Notes: generated by a model from the sequence alone, not told the origin. DNA of 64,000 nt from Amoebidium appalachense (GCA_963693365.1 CAVNZM010000017.1:3162001-3226000), one strand, 5' to 3'. Positions 1 to 14,624 are shown, counted from the stretch's first letter. Translations and numbers: made by a program.

Positions 1-61
1 ACGCAACACCTTCTACATACGAGAGTGTAAATGAGATTCGACGAGTTGTCAACTGCCTGGC

Positions 62-457
62 CTAAGAATGTAGCACGCTGATGAGCCGATTGCTACGACT
101 AGGCAGGTTTGTTACCATGTTGTCATCATTTACCTGTGCAAGCTCGTTCATTGTTCTCTTAATCTCCTTGTCTGTGCAGAACAGCACAAAGAACTGCTCC
201 CGCTCTATTGCCGGCACCGGGCAAAACCCCGTCCTCCACATCTGCTCGATCTTCTGCTTGATCCTTCTTGCGCTGTCCCGCCCACCAAACAAGAGTTGCT
301 CGCCTGTTTTCCCACTCCCATCGATGTCTTTGGGGCGCTGAAATCTTGGCAGGTCAGCCAGTTGGCCATAAAAAAGGTCTGTGCTGCTCAGTTCGGTTTG
401 TTCTTGGACGGTCTCTTCGAGGTCCTCGTGTGTGCGTTTGCGTGAGAAACTTGCCAT
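62..457 (-). CDS. Hypothetical protein, 131 aa
   Basis: Open frame from an ATG at 457 with good Kozak context (CCACCATGG) to a stop at 62. The product is hydrophilic and has a basic start followed by an acidic stretch. I recognise no domain, signal peptide or membrane segment. Codon use looks coding, without the low-complexity bias of most other open frames nearby, and the ATG is preferred because the upstream extension is Pro/His-rich and unremarkable. The region upstream (540-800) carries repeated near-palindromes that could be regulatory. It could be a short host gene, one exon of a larger gene, or a relic of the element genes seen further right. Confidence 0.35.
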   Translation of the reverse strand: MASFSRKRTHEDLEETVQEQTELSSTDLFYGQLADLPRFQRPKDIDGSGKTGEQLLFGGRDSARRIKQKIEQMWRTGFCPVPAIEREQFFVLFCTDKEIKRTMNELAQVNDDNMVTNLPSRSNRLISVLHS

Positions 458-539
458 GGTGGGAAAATGTGTTGGGAGAATGTGTTGACGGTGTAAAGGC
501 CGGGATGTGGGGATACCTTGAATGCTGCAGTAGAGATGT

Positions 540-800
540 GAATTATGCACTTGGCTGTGATGTTACATCTTAATGCTACAGAAAAGAAATGAAGTATGCA
601 CGCACTAAACTGTGATTCCACGTTCCAATGCTAAAGAATATAAAGCGGAGCATGCACTTTACTGTGATGTTACATCACAGAGTTGCGCAATAGATGTGAA
701 GTTTGCTCCTGAGTGTGATTGTCAAGACAGCCACATGTCATTGCTAAAGAACAGTTGTGTTGTATAAGCTCTGCTGTGATGTTACATCACTAATGCCAGC
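540..800. repeat. Degenerate ~110-bp repeats with TGATGTTACATCA near-palindrome
   Basis: The motif TGTGATGTTACATC occurs near 551, 668 and 776, with TGCTAAAGAA at about 632 and 742 in between, giving roughly 110-bp spacing. The core is a near-palindrome resembling a bZIP (CRE/ATF-like) site. It lies just upstream of the minus-strand frame ending at 62, so a regulatory role is possible but not shown. Confidence 0.45.
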
Positions 801-1084
801 GGTTGTGGCCTATGTACATACGTTTACGGAATTCGAAGGGTGCCCCCAGGTGTCAAAAGTTTCGTGTTTTTGGCTTTGTGCAACTTTGCAACTTTTTCGT
901 TCAGTTACACCAACGTTTTGATGGTTGGCTGTTAGCGCATCAAGCTTACCAGAAAAAGCTATTTATTATATATTTTAGTGTTAGCTATAATAGGTAACAT
1001 TTTACCTATTTCTAGTCGCCAGCTTCTTTGATTGGCCAATTACTACATAGTGTGATAAACAAATGGTCTAGCCCCAGAGAGAGG

Positions 1085-1860
1085 TTTTTGTGTTTACACG
1101 GTCTAGATTTTGGGATACGGTGAGAGCACAGCCCCTCGTGTGCATGTGTGGCTTACTGCGTTTTCCAGCACGGCCACACACTAGACGAGGGGCGCCGCAG
1201 GCGCCCCGAGCTATACCGACACCGGGTTTACAGGATATATATACACCCGGGGTTTACGCTGTTTACTCGAGGCAAAGAGAAACCAGTCTCAGGTATGGGG
1301 GGGGTTTTGCTCGGAATATCCCCTCAGCGGTATATCATGATCACGTACATAGATGTCGGGTGATGGCTATATATCAGGGTTTACTTTCTCTACGAGACAC
1401 CATAAAGATAACTCACACGGGTGGAAGGCTAGATAAGAAAGACAGAGAAAATCTATCACAGAGAACCCCTCCAAGTGAGGGGTCTCTGCCGGAAGAGCGT
1501 CTACATAGCTACGAAAAGATGCTAAGGCCTCTGGGGGGAGTGCCCCCGTGAGCAAACCACATCTAACGACACAACCCCTATTAAAGCTACCTGAGCAACG
1601 AGTACATTACGTGGGCCTATATGTATTCATTAGGAAACGATTACAACGCCAAGCTAAAACCATTTGCACATTACGGCCGTCTACTATGTCTTTAAGAAAA
1701 GTGTCTATCTGACATCTATCTATCCTAACGGTGTCCCGCATATATATGAAACTAATTTGCTCTCCCTAGGCCCACCTAAACACGGCAAAGAATCAACCCG
1801 TAACGGGAAAAGAAACCGATCTACCAAGGATCTAAAACCATCCATCCCCTTGCTGTGATC
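1085..1860. other. Hairpin-rich stretch without a convincing gene
   Basis: Three stem-loops are visible: GGGGCGCC-GCA-GGCGCCCC at 1189-1207, an AGAGAACCCCTC / GAGGGGTCTCT stem at about 1462-1490, and GGGGG..CCCCC at about 1532-1548. A short direct repeat (ACACCGGGTTTAC / ACACCCGGGGTTTAC) lies at 1218-1257. Composition differs from the flanks. Open frames here are short and I could not recognise a product, so an inserted fragment of other origin is possible. Confidence 0.3.
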
Positions 1861-3594
1861 GTGCCGTAGTAGAAGAGAGGAACAAGGTAGAGTTTGGATT
1901 GTGGAAGGAACTGAGAGCACGGAATAAGGATGTGGATAGAACTGAAGGCAACATGCCTGTCGGTTCGTCTTTATAGTTGTGTTGCCACACTTATTTCGAC
2001 ATCATACCGTCTTGGCTATCTCGGCATGACTAGTATATCTCTCAACTATCTCTTGCAGGTATATCTGCATCACATGGTACGGGGTCAAGCAAGCACGTCC
2101 TCGTGCTAAAGTTACAAAAAAAAATTCAGTCATTAATGATTTGGCACAGTGTACAGTTTAAAGTCTATGGAACTGGCATTCCACGGTTTCAAATTCACTT
2201 CCCGGCCACAGGCTTGCCTCGGGTCTCAACACCGCGCTTCCTAATAAAGATGATGACTGGGGTTTATTATTTGCCGGGTCCTACCGACCATGATGGCATG
2301 CAGGCTCCTTTCGTCCGGCGGTGGTGCCCCTACGCACCCCCCCCCCCCCCAAGAGGCACACAACGGGCCGGAGTGACGACTTTTCATTTTATGCTGACAA
2401 GTAAGAAATATTCTTTCTAAGTCTTTTTTTTTAATTAAAAAAAAACCCTTTTTTCTGTTTCGGCGCATGCTTTGCCCCGATTTACTTTAGCTTTTTTTTG
2501 TTTTTTTTTGGTCTGTTTTTACTCCTCAGGACAGAAATGGCCGAATTTTTTCTGTTTTAGTCCTGAAACCTGCTGGGAGGGGGGGGGGGGGGAGGGGGGG
2601 GAAGAGGAAGGTGGGGAAGATGAGGCGACATCACGGCTCCGATGCAAAGTCCTGAGCCTGTGTGTGTGTGTGTTTGGGGCGGGGGGGGGGGGGGGGGGGG
2701 GGGGGGGGGAAGGAATAATTCGGCAGCAAGTAATGGACCACCTGTTAAACCAGCGAGAATGAGGACACAATGCTGCTACAGTTCAGAGCAGCCTTGCATG
2801 TGGGTGGTGGCCCAGAAGGGCCTGGATGGTAGCAGAAAGGGCCAAGTTTAAGGTTGATGAGCAGATTGTGGGATGTTTTTCATCCTGGTACGGGTCTCAG
2901 GAAAACGATCAAGAACGGGCTTTAAGCTTACTATCTGAAACGTTTTGAGGCTTTTTTCGAAAAGAAATTCGACAGTAACAGGTTTTCCTGGCTGGTTTTT
3001 TTTATCGGTTTGTGCGCAAAATAAAAGTTCAAATTTTCCTCAGGTAGCCACACGGGTGTGGCCCGTTGAATGTAATGCCTGCCTGCCCATTTTGCCAAAT
3101 GTTTCTTTTGGTATTTGTTTAGCAATTTTCTGGTTTGTGTTCCCACCTGCCTTCTTCCTTCACCTTATTTCTGGTTTGATTTTTCAACTAAAGCCTTCAA
3201 AAACACACTTCGGCTCCTTATAGTTTTGTGCGGAAAACCTGGTTCAGCAAGAGCTCCGTGGTTGCTCCGACCGCGCATTTATGAAAAAATTGCTGGTGGA
3301 GGAAGAAAGGCGGGAATCAAAAGAGTAACCGTGAAGCCTTGGACAAAATGGTGTGCCTGGGGGGGGTGGTGGTGGTGGTGGGGGGGGGGGGAGGGGGGGG
3401 GGGGGGGGGGAGGCAAGGGAGGGGAGGGCCAGGAGGGTGCAGGGATACTACATAGAAATCCTTTAAGGGGATCATATGTCCTTGTGTGTATGTTCATAGA
3501 AGAAGTAGCTGGGGGGATAAAAGGACAAAACAAGAAGGGGAGGCTTTAAGGACATGACCATCTTGGGAAAAAAAAGAAATCGGCCCAACCCGGT

Positions 3595-3636
<42 letters not shown>

Positions 3637-4073
3637 AGGAGCTGCCCATTATATTCCCGTCACCCCGGGACTCGGAGTAGTAGGTTCCTCCTTCCCCGCC
3701 AATCAAAGTTGGCCTTCGGGGCGGGACCCTCCCGTCCGTCAAAGTGGTGAGTCCCCCCTTCCCCCCCCCCCTCCCCATCCCCCCCCCCCCCCCCCCCCCA
3801 ACCCCAACCAACACCCCCCCCAAACCCCCCCCCCCCCCCCACCCCCCGGCTCCGGCCTGCCATGATCCCCCAGTGGGTTCTGGGTTCTTCCTATATGCAC
3901 CTACCTCTCACTCCCTTTCACCCATGCATCATCTTCTTACCTTCGTTCTGATCAACGAACTCAGTTATTGGGACAGCGTTGTCGTTCTCCACAAATGTGC
4001 TTGTGTGTGTGTGTGTGTGTGTGTGTTTCATCGCGTGTGTGTATGTGTGTATGTGTGTGTGTGTGTGTGTGTG

Positions 4074-4169
<96 letters not shown>

Positions 4170-5100
4170 TGTGTGTGTGTGTGTGTGTGTGCACGCGCGC
4201 GCACGCACTCGTCTGTGCGTGCGTGCATGCGAGTACGTGTGACGTGTGTGTATGTGCGTGTGCCAGTGTGTTCAACTAGTGTATGTGTGTTAGTAATACC
4301 TTGACTGTGCCTAACCGAATGCCTGCCAGTGTCTGCTTCTTCTGTGACTGTTAATGACATGCGTGTGTCGCTGAGTGATATCATCATCACGGTGTACATT
4401 TCAGACACCACCCAACACGGGCATGAAGTCGACCCACGGGCTGTCACCCAGCATATCGTAGCCCCATTACAGTGGCTGCACATCACCACCCCCACAAAGC
4501 TGCAAGTATGTAGCACCCTCCACCCAACCAGGACAGGATCACCAAGGGTCTGTGTGCCCGGGACATCATCTGACCACCAGCCCTACTGACCAGCACCCAA
4601 GGAGACCGAGGCTCCTTATTGGTGAATACAATGTCTGTGTCTGTATCTAAGATTTTCTGCCAATATTTATGGACACATGGATGTGGAACACTACATCCAG
4701 GTCCCCAAACCAAACATGAACACGAAGCCCACAAAACCAAATCTTTGACAGCCGCCCGTAGAGGGAAACTAGTCAGTCTGATCATGTGAACTGTACACTT
4801 AGACGGTCTGGTTTGCAGATCTGGGTGCAGCTTTCTAATTATCTAGGTTTCCTTGAACATGTAGATAAACGGAATATTTGATTGTGGGACACATGTAGAA
4901 CCTGAAAGTTTGGTCAGATTCATTACAACCTCCCCCCCCCCCCGCTTCCACCACCCTTGCTTCCTTCCTTCACGTGCTGCCTGTCCATGGCCAGCCTTAT
5001 CCGAGTAATTGATGAACACTAACACTAACCCCTCCCCCCCCCCCCCTCCCCCCCCCCCCCCTCCCCCCCCCTCCCCCCCCCCCCCCCCCCCCCCGCCCGG
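1861..5100. repeat. Intergenic low-complexity block (poly-C/G, GT, GA microsatellites)
   Basis: Contains C-runs at about 2336-2350, G-runs at 2577-2600, 2681-2709, 3360-3412 and 3594-3636, C-runs at 3757-3846 and 5033-5094, and a compound (GT)n-(GA)n-(GT)n microsatellite at 4004-4192. All long open frames here are translations of these runs. I see no gene. Confidence 0.8.
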
Positions 5101-7115
5101 CCCGGGCCCTTCGGGTAAAAATTTCAAACTTCAGACCCGAAAAGTTAAGATGCCGCTTAAAGAGGTTTTGGGTTTCAAACATGCGTAAGAGGCTGAGTGT
5201 TGATGAATGGGCAGCATATTGTTTTGACTTTAAATAAGGAAACTCGCAGCACTGGTCACAACCCTCTGTCGTCAAAACACGATTCTTGCTCTGATCACCC
5301 CATAGTAACTTTTATTGGCTAGTTTTAATTGGTTCCTGCGCCCCTATAAAATGCAAAACCTGTGCACCTGATGGCCACGCGGTGACCGCCATAAAGCCAA
5401 ATTGACCCTGTTTTTGCTTCGTTTTTCTTCTGTTCATCTAGCTGCCTGTACAAGGCTATGTATGTCAAGAACGCCTGTTTATTACCTATACATACGAGGT
5501 TCAATCTCCTACTACAATTTTGTTTTGGTTTTTTTGTAGTCATAGACTCATTACGGGGGACTATGTATTCTCATTCACTTTGCATAAAGTTCTACACAAG
5601 GAGAGGAGAGGATGACCATATTCCTACTTTTCTACTTTATATATATATATATATATATAGGTAAACGAACTCTTTTACTTTTTTTTGTCGGTAAACTTTA
5701 AAACGAACTCTTCTACTTTTCTCAGAGGTATACTTCAGAACTCGCCAAATAACCGTGCCACGGTAGACAAACGGTTTGCGCAGTCATGTCTTAGAAATTC
5801 CACAGATAAATCTACCCATTAGAACGGTCGGATCTTCGCCCAGGAATTCGCACCCATGGTCCCAAATTGCCAATACCCAATGTATCTCTTGGATTTTGTT
5901 TGAGGTATTTTTTAAATAGTTGTTTTCTATTCATTCATAATACCGCTGGCGACCGCACTGAGGTTCTGCGACCCGGCTGCTCGGAAGGTCGGAGGCGCAT
6001 CGCGATCGTACATGCCATATGCATGTCCTTTCGTTTCAGTTACAACGCCCAGAACTATGCAAGTGGCAGCAAAAAATCATATTAATCTCACAATGAAAGC
6101 CATTCACTTAATTCATACATTCATATAAAAGCCGAGGGCAAATACCAGCGTGTCCTGTTAGGTTTTCCGTGTTGACATTTAAACAGTTTGACCGTTGAAG
6201 TTCGTGTCTAAATATTCACCGAGTGAATTCTTTTGGATCTCCCAAAACTTCATATATTGTTGAGGCCCTGAGGGTCGTGTATATATGGGCAACGGCCGTG
6301 TAATGTCAACGTCCGCCCCGGCGACGCCGGGCCGGGAATTCGAAGCCCCATTTCCTTTGTGTGTACCCATTGTGTGTAACTGGTAACGGGGTGGAATCTC
6401 GTAATACACCAAAAGTGTAGTTTTACCCATGTTTACAATATGTAATTACACAGTGTGCAGTACTATGTCATGTATCGGAATTTTCCTTGGGCCTAAATTC
6501 CAACATTGGAAATTTGAAAAAGGATAATCTCTCTGCAAGGCTGTTTCAATACTCATTTAAAAAAAGCTTATGGATAGATACCACCCTAGCAGATAAGTCT
6601 GTATGGTGCTCTGATATTGATATTGCTTGGGAAGTTGTGCAGTGGCGTTGTAATTCTTGTTTCCATCGCCGTTGGTGCCGCTTTTGTGCTGAACTTTTCA
6701 ATCGAAAGCATGTTGATAGGTGTGAGTTTTTATGTCGCAAAGTTTAGATCTTTCCCTACGGGTGTCTGCTACGTTGGCTGGCAATGCGAACACTGGAATT
6801 TTTGTTGAATTCTGTTGGTCGTCACATGGAGCATCTATATGATTTTCACACCGTATTCAGGTATCTCATTATGCACTTGTTACTGGATAACTCGTGAAGT
6901 CTTTATTGCCTCCTATAAATGCATAGTTGCACATCTTTGAGTTGCATGAGTAAAAAATCCAGTCAAAAGACAAAAAAAATCTGTTTCATATATGATATCT
7001 CCGGCTTGCTTCTCTTTCATGAGCATATCAATAAAGTCATTATAAAAAAATTCATTAATCCTTCTTGTCTTGGATTCAACCAATCATCTACAAACAGGAA
7101 TAACTAACGGCAAAT
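5101..7115. other. Intergenic AT-rich sequence, no gene seen
   Basis: Unique-looking sequence with a short (TA)n run at 5638-5660. Short open frames (60-86 codons) are on both strands, but none shows a recognisable domain or supporting signals. Confidence 0.5.
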
Positions 7116-7123
7116 CATGCGCG

Positions 7124-7130
7124 TATAAAA
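7124..7130 (+). promoter_or_regulatory. TATA box of the surface-protein gene
   Basis: TATAAAA, 142 bp upstream of the ATG at 7266, in otherwise non-repetitive sequence. The spacing implies a 5' UTR of about 110 nt. Assigned from position and match to the consensus only. Confidence 0.5.
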
Positions 7131-7265
7131 AGGTAAACGTGGCAATTTTTGCCTTTATCCGTCTGTCGAACTGCATGCTTCGCAACAAAGCTAACTGTTT
7201 GTCCGTTTCGGATAGTTGGTGTTGAACATTCATTGGCGAACATTAGGTTCCTTTAAACAGGCCCT

Positions 7266-9536
7266 ATGGCGAGCAGAAATCTGGCGATGGCCGTCGCGGC
7301 CGCTGCAGCGCTTGCAGGCAGCGTGCAGGCAACCTGCCGCAGTGGATACACGCAGCGAGGGGACCTGTGCGAGTACGGTTGCAGCGACCCCAGCTTGCGC
7401 AACCTGGGCTACTGCGACGGCCGACTGAACTACTACGACAACCTCTCGTGCAAGCTACGCTACTCGGAAAAGTCGGCTGATGCAGCCCCATGCGCCCAGG
7501 GCCATCCCAGCTACTACAACGACAGGGGGACGTGCTTCCGCATGTGCCAGAATGGATACAAATTCATCCCACCAAACGTATGCGAGTACCAGTGCCCCCC
7601 ATCCATGTCTGAGGACAACTGCACACAGAGGCAACTCGACCTAAACTATTTGATGACTTTCTCTCCGCCCGGAAACTATCCCGAGGTTGACGGCAACCTG
7701 TGCAACACACAGCCTGCATTCTATGGGCGGGCAAACAACAAGTGCTACAAAGTCTGCGACGGTCACTTCACGTGGATTCCATCAGAGAGCAAATGCCGCT
7801 GGGACTGTGACTGGATTTGGGCCGAAAAAGGTGTGAGCCCACTCACCCTATATATGTATACTCTTGCTTTCCCCTTCTCTGAAGGGCTCATGCACACGCA
7901 CAAAATCCACACGTTTGTGCAATACACCCGTCGTCAAAATGCCTGCTGCCATGTTGTCGCATTCGTTTTGTCTTTTTTTTTGTACTGCTTGTACCTTCAA
8001 AATCGGGCTCAGAGTTTACATGTTTGCAGTTTTTACTGTTGTTTAGAAAGATATTTGCATGTTGTCAGTATGAATGGCTTAGAGTTAATCATAGACTGTA
8101 TGTGTGTGGTGGTGGTGGCACGAAGGAGGGTGAATGTATGACCACGTGGCCACGGGCAAATTTTGCACTTGCATGCCTCCGGGCAGTACCAATCATATGC
8201 CCCAGGGCTGCAAAACACGGGTAGGGAATGATGGTTTATTATTATCTCCCTCCTCCTCCCCCCCTTCCCCCCCTCCCCCCCCCGTCCCCTTCCCCCCTTC
8301 CCCCTTCCTGTCCTTTCCACCGGGTGCCTACACACACACACACATATACACACATACACACACGCACCCACGCGCGCACGCGCACACGCACACGCACACA
8401 CACACCCACACCCACACACAATTGCAAGCTGACCGTCTTCCCCGCACTACCAGCTTTGGTTGATGCCAGCTTCCATAAGAAATCCTCAACATACCAACTG
8501 TAGAGGAACTGTCCCAATATCACGAAGAAGGGGTTGAAAGTCACTCCTGCATATGCTAATACCCTCTGCATTTTAGATTTGGCTTATTGCTGATGTACAT
8601 CATGATTATGCATCCCCCCCCCCCCCCCCCCCCCCCCCTCCGAAATGCTGAAGTGAAGGAGTGTCTGAGTTGCTTTTCGAAGACGAGGTAATTATCTACC
8701 GTTGCCCAGCATGATTGCGCACTGTGTAACACATCCTAACCCCCTCCCCCCCCCCCCCCCCCCGCCTCCCCCCTCTCCCTTCGCAGGCATGTGTGCTGGC
8801 CAATTGGACCGTTACGTGCAGCTGCCCAGCGTCCCCACCATCCTGCAGGGTAAGTTTGCATGCAGTAGCTTCAATAACAGGAAACTCATAAGCAATATGC
8901 GCCTTGTTTGCTCTGTGACCGCCGGGTTCAAGTGTTGCCAACATCTTCTTTGACAGCAATACATATATACACGAAATGTTTGTTTCATATCACACTGCAA
9001 TTACGAACTTCGTTTGCTTCATACTGCGCTGCAAGCTTTTTGGTTTAGTTTATGGGGACGTGCAAAACCTGTGGCCACCCAATGCACTGGTGGGCATTGC
9101 AAAGAATTAACTTGATGTCCAAATTCTTTGCAAGTCAAATGCTCGTTTCTTCCCAAGTTCCATATGTAGTTTCACTGTGCGCATGGTTATAAAACAAGAG
9201 CTCAACGCACCATCCAGACAAGGCCTGTACCCTTCATATTACTGTGCTTACCATCTGCCACTCAACACAGCCCCCGATATCCGCATTGTGTCTGGAAACA
9301 AGCCCGGGGATGTGAGCTCTCTTGCCAGTGGAAGCAGAAACATGATCACCGACGGGGACCTGAAGACCTGCATAGTCACCAACCAGCAGGCTGAGCCGTG
9401 GGTGGAGATCGATCTCGAGTTTGACTTTCGCGTGTCGGTGGTGCGTGTGTGGGGCAAACACGAGGATGGCACGGAGAAGTTTTGGTGCGAGTCTACACAT
9501 GGCTTCCAGGTATGGTGAAAGTCACCGGCAGCCCGA

Positions 9537-9608
<72 letters not shown>

Positions 9609-10124
9609 ATGGGGGGGGGGGGGGGGGGGGGCTGAACTAAGCCTTAGTCGACAAATGGAATCGACCACAATTATAGAAGTGTTTTCGGCCGGTACCACCA
9701 CGTATGCCCTTGTCAGCACTTATGATCGAAGTGTACGGCTTCCTCCTGTGCACTTGTATCCATGCACTTTATTCACTCATTAATTCACTCATTCGACCGT
9801 ACAGTGGCATGCACACTGAATGCTCACACCTCCACCCACAGGTGTTTGTGGACAACGTGCTGTGCGGTGCCGTGCGCAACCCCGCCGGTGCCCCCAACCA
9901 GTTTGGGGAGGCCACGTGCAACGTTGTGGGCCGCCGGGTGCGCGTGGTGGTCCCTCGCTTTGTGCAGGCCGAAATCTGTGAGGTCGAGGTCCAGGGCACT
10001 CCCACCCAGGATGCAAATGGTAAACACCCCCCCCCCCCCCCCCCCTTCCCTCCCCTCCCCACTCCAACCCAAACCCCCACTCTCTCCCTCCCATTGTTTA
10101 TGATCGCCTGTGCCCCGCCCCCCC

Positions 10125-10155
<31 letters not shown>

Positions 10156-10979
10156 CCGCGTCTCCCCCTTTGCCGCGCATAAAGTTTCACAAATGTAGTG
10201 AGAAAGGCACCGTGCAGCCTTAGCAAAGAAGTGAAAAAACGACCAAAGTTTCGCGGCGCACGTGTAAGCTAAACCGGAATATATCACCCGCAGAGTACAC
10301 GACGCTGTGGGCCAACAAGGTACTGAATCCCCAGCCCTGGTCCATCTACCCGGGCTACCCTGTGGAGAAGATCCTTGGCCGCCCAGACGCCATTGGTGGC
10401 GGCCATCAGCCGGACGTAAGATCCCCCCCTCCCCCTTCTCCCCCCACCCCCCCCCCCCCCCCCTCCCGCCCAAAAGGCAAAAAAAGAAAAACGAAAACAT
10501 AAAAAACCCACCACCCACCCAGCAACCTCCCTACTCACTCTTCTTTCATTGCCTCTTTGCTTTCTTCCTACCTCCTTTATTCTGATCACTAATTGTGTTT
10601 TTGCCCCCCCAGAAAGCATGGCTGACACAGCATGCCGGTGGCCACGTGCACACCATCTACCTGTACTACCAGTGCAGCGTGGAGGTGAAGGACGTGTCCG
10701 TGTATGAGATCTGGTTCAGCAGAGCCCTCACTAAGATCGAGCTGGGGCAGGACGGTACGTGAACTTACCACAAAAAAACAGATTCCTCGTGTTCACGTGA
10801 CCTTGTACCATCGTGTGTAGCGCTGCAATGGCCCGGGAAACTATACAAGCGGGGGTTATTTTGATGCTTGTGTGCAGCCTGTCGCTGGGCTTTTAAACTC
10901 GTTTGTGCTGCATATGGACATTCGTTCTCCGCTGTGACACCGCACTCTGAATCACGCACACATACACACACAGACACAC

Positions 10980-11076
<97 letters not shown>

Positions 11077-12459
11077 AACAGTGTCACCCACCCACCCACC
11101 CCACACACACACACACAGCCCCCCCCCCCCCCCCCCCCCCAACCCACCCATCCACCCACCCACACACCCACACACCCACCCACCCACACACACAGCCACA
11201 CACAGCTGTGCAACAGCCACTGTGTGACAGACACCTCACACACATACACATTTAAAGGGAGAATTAACATGTGCAAAACAGTTAAGGTGTATTCCACCAC
11301 AATTAACATGTACAGCACAATAATTACTGTGACGTGTACAAAACAATGCGGTAAGCATTGAATTAGCTTGTACAAAACATAAACGTGTGCAGCACAATGA
11401 ATGTCCACAACACAAGAGTAACACGCACAACAGAGTTCACGTGCACAACACAATCAACGTGCACAGCACCGTTAATTGAACATGTGGAAGACATTTAGCC
11501 CGTGAAACACAATTAAGTGGCAAAGCAAGCTAACCTATAATCCAACACAGAACAATTGATGTACATGTCCAAAACATTAAAGTGTACAGTACATTAAACG
11601 TGTATGAAGCATCAACGTGTGCAACACAATTAACGTGTACAAAACAATAACCGTGCAACACGACTAACGTACACAATACAATACAAGTGTGCAACACAAT
11701 ATGCACCACACGCCCGACAAGCACAACACACTAAATATTAGACATGCAATTACACACCAAAATTAATGGGTACAGCAAAATTAGCGCGTACAACACATTT
11801 GATGTGCACAAAACAATGAACCTGTTAAACAGAATTTATGCGTATCTATCTGATCATCGATGAGTCATTTTCACAGATACCAACGGTGCTGCTGCCGTGG
11901 ACAAACTGACCTACACAACGCTGTGGCAGGGAAATGCCGCCTCCGAAAACACTAACTTTGTCAACAGCCCCGCTTTGCTGACTACGGTAGGTTCTTTCCC
12001 ACGAACCGTGTGCACCCAAACATTCCTTTTTGCAGGTGTAAGGAATGTTCTCTGGGTAGTAAATTCCCATCAGAGAAAGTTAGTAATTCTGTGTTTTGCT
12101 GCATGGTAGCGTATCATGTGACAAACAGGCGTCATAATAACATATGCGTGAACGTCACCAGCAGCATCCACATGCAAGTGGTCAAAGAGTCGAAACCCAT
12201 TCTTTTGTGGAGGCATAGGAACCCCCGATGATGGGCTCTGTTCAAGTGTCTTCTGCCCGCACACTTTTTGTTTGTTCCATTTTTGATTTATTTGATTTTA
12301 TGACACTGTGTGTTTTGCCTTCGGTTTCTCCTCCATGTTTGAAGTTCCAGGCCCTAATGCATGCATCCCCTCCTTCTCCTCCCCCCCCCCCCCCCTCCCC
12401 TCGGGCACCCGGCCATCCGCCACACAAGCAAACACACGCTCAAACACATAACCGCAGTG

Positions 12460-12532
<73 letters not shown>

Positions 12533-14556
12533 AACACACACACGCACATAAACATACACACGCACACATACACGCATGCACGCTGTGACAAGCGCGCGCA
12601 CACGCGCGCGCGCGCACACACACACACACGCACACGCACACGCACACGCACACGCACACATTTCCCACCTACTCTACTGCTATTGTACATGTACTGGTAC
12701 GTGTCGCACTGTAGCTCACATTGCTCTTTAACCCCGCACAGAAGGCTGTCGGTAACGTGCTCAAGCTGACGTTCCAGCCCAGCATCGGAAATGCCTACGT
12801 TGAGATCGATGCCGTCTCTATCACCGGCTTTGCACGCAAGTGCGCTGAAAATTGTATGTAATCCTTTCCCTACCACGTATGCATACATGGCATGGCACAT
12901 GTAGGAATGCTTAGGCATGATGTCGCACAGGTCTCACACATTGAGTACATTCACGCCCCTTTCTCTGGGTCTTTGTTTGGACTAAGTTACCCCTCACCCC
13001 ACCCGACCCCTCTCTCCGACTTAGGAAAAAAGAAATAGCCCATCTGTCTACCCTCTTCTCATTCCAGTACTGATTTAACCCGCTTCATCCCCTTCCTCCT
13101 TCCTTTATCATGTCCCTCCCCCCTCCCCCCCCCCCCCCCCCGCCCCTCCCCCGGCCTTTTAGATTTTGTCCTGGTGCAGAGACTAGCGATCTTGCTAGCC
13201 TTGAGATCACAACCTAACCACTGCCGATGGTTGTGATGACGCCAATAAAGGCGTGCTGGCTTTTACCCCAGCGAGAAGAGGATGAGAAAAAGATGATCCC
13301 GACGGGATTTGAACCCGCGACCCCTCTATCTCCGGTCGAGTGCTCTACCAACTGAGCTACGAGATCGGTTAAGATCTCGCAGGCCACCAGCCGATCATGA
13401 TCTGATTCATGCGATCGGACTGGATAACGATACCATCTTCCAACACGGCCCCCCCAGCTCCCCTGTATGATGCTCGCTGCTACAAGGACGTTATTATGAA
13501 CAACGATCTGAATGTGCGCAAGAACATCGAGGGTCTGACGGTGGACCTGTGCCGGGCCGAGTGTGCCAAGGAGGCGTATCCCATCTTCGGCCTGCAGAAG
13601 GGCACCCAGTGGTGCGGCTACAGCTACGGCAGATACGGCCGCAGCAACGCTTGCACAGAGCAGTGCCCCGGCAACCGCGCACAGAACTGCGGCGGCCAGA
13701 ATGCCAACTACATCCACTTCACAAACCACACTGGCACTGGTATGGCATCCCTGGACCCCATACCCCTGATATGTACAATGCCGTGGACCCCTCACTACGC
13801 TCTGGTCGATTGTGAGCTATTGTCTTGTATGCTTTCACATGTATATCAAGCTTATCATGCGAGCCTTGTCCAGGCATAACCACAGGCACCTCAGATAGTA
13901 TTCCTCCATGCTTATTTTCTTGCATCCTCCAGCGCCCGTCTTGGATCGTCTCGCCTGCAACAAGCCAGCAGCAGTGAGCAGCGGTACCAATGCCAACTTT
14001 GGCAACGACTGCCAGAGCACCGACACGGGCAACCCCAACACATGCGCCACCACCAAAGCCGAAAAGGACCCCTGGTGGGAGGTGGATCTGCAGGACGCAT
14101 ACCAGGTCGAGACCGTTCGTGTGCAGACCGCCTCGGACATCACCGGCTTTACTGTAAGTGGGGCCTGATTGTTTTCCCCTTCAACACTTGTGCTCACTGT
14201 TTTGCTTTTGTTGGTGAAAGTCTACCGCGGTGGCCTACCCTCAGTGCATGCTACGGTCTGTCCTTTTTCAGAACCTGCATTTTTTTTTGGTCTAATCCAG
14301 CACAAGTTATGTATGACCCTCCTTATCTTGTGCAATGTTGACCACTGACCGCTGGGATGCAATGACAGGTGGAGGTGGACGGTGTGAAGTGCGGTGGCCC
14401 GCAGCCCAACCCACCGAGAGGCCGTGCTATTAGTGTTGCCTGCCCCTCCAATGCCATTGGTCGCCGGGTGCGCATAACCCTGCCAGGGGACCGCCAGCTG
14501 AGCATCTGCGATGTCCACGTCTTCGGGTACAAGGTGCCCCTGGGTACGTTGCTGCT

Positions 14557-14624
<68 letters not shown>

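Noticed and set aside
1085-1860. Organelle DNA insertion
   Set aside because: Hairpins and composition suggested it, but no organellar gene could be recognised, so it is only noted as unassigned.
10765-11453. Long Cys/Val and His/Thr open frames in intron 6 (and at 4 kb, 12.5 kb, 19 kb and 21 kb)
   Set aside because: They are (CA/GT)n microsatellite translations, and those in introns are excluded by the consistent splice model.
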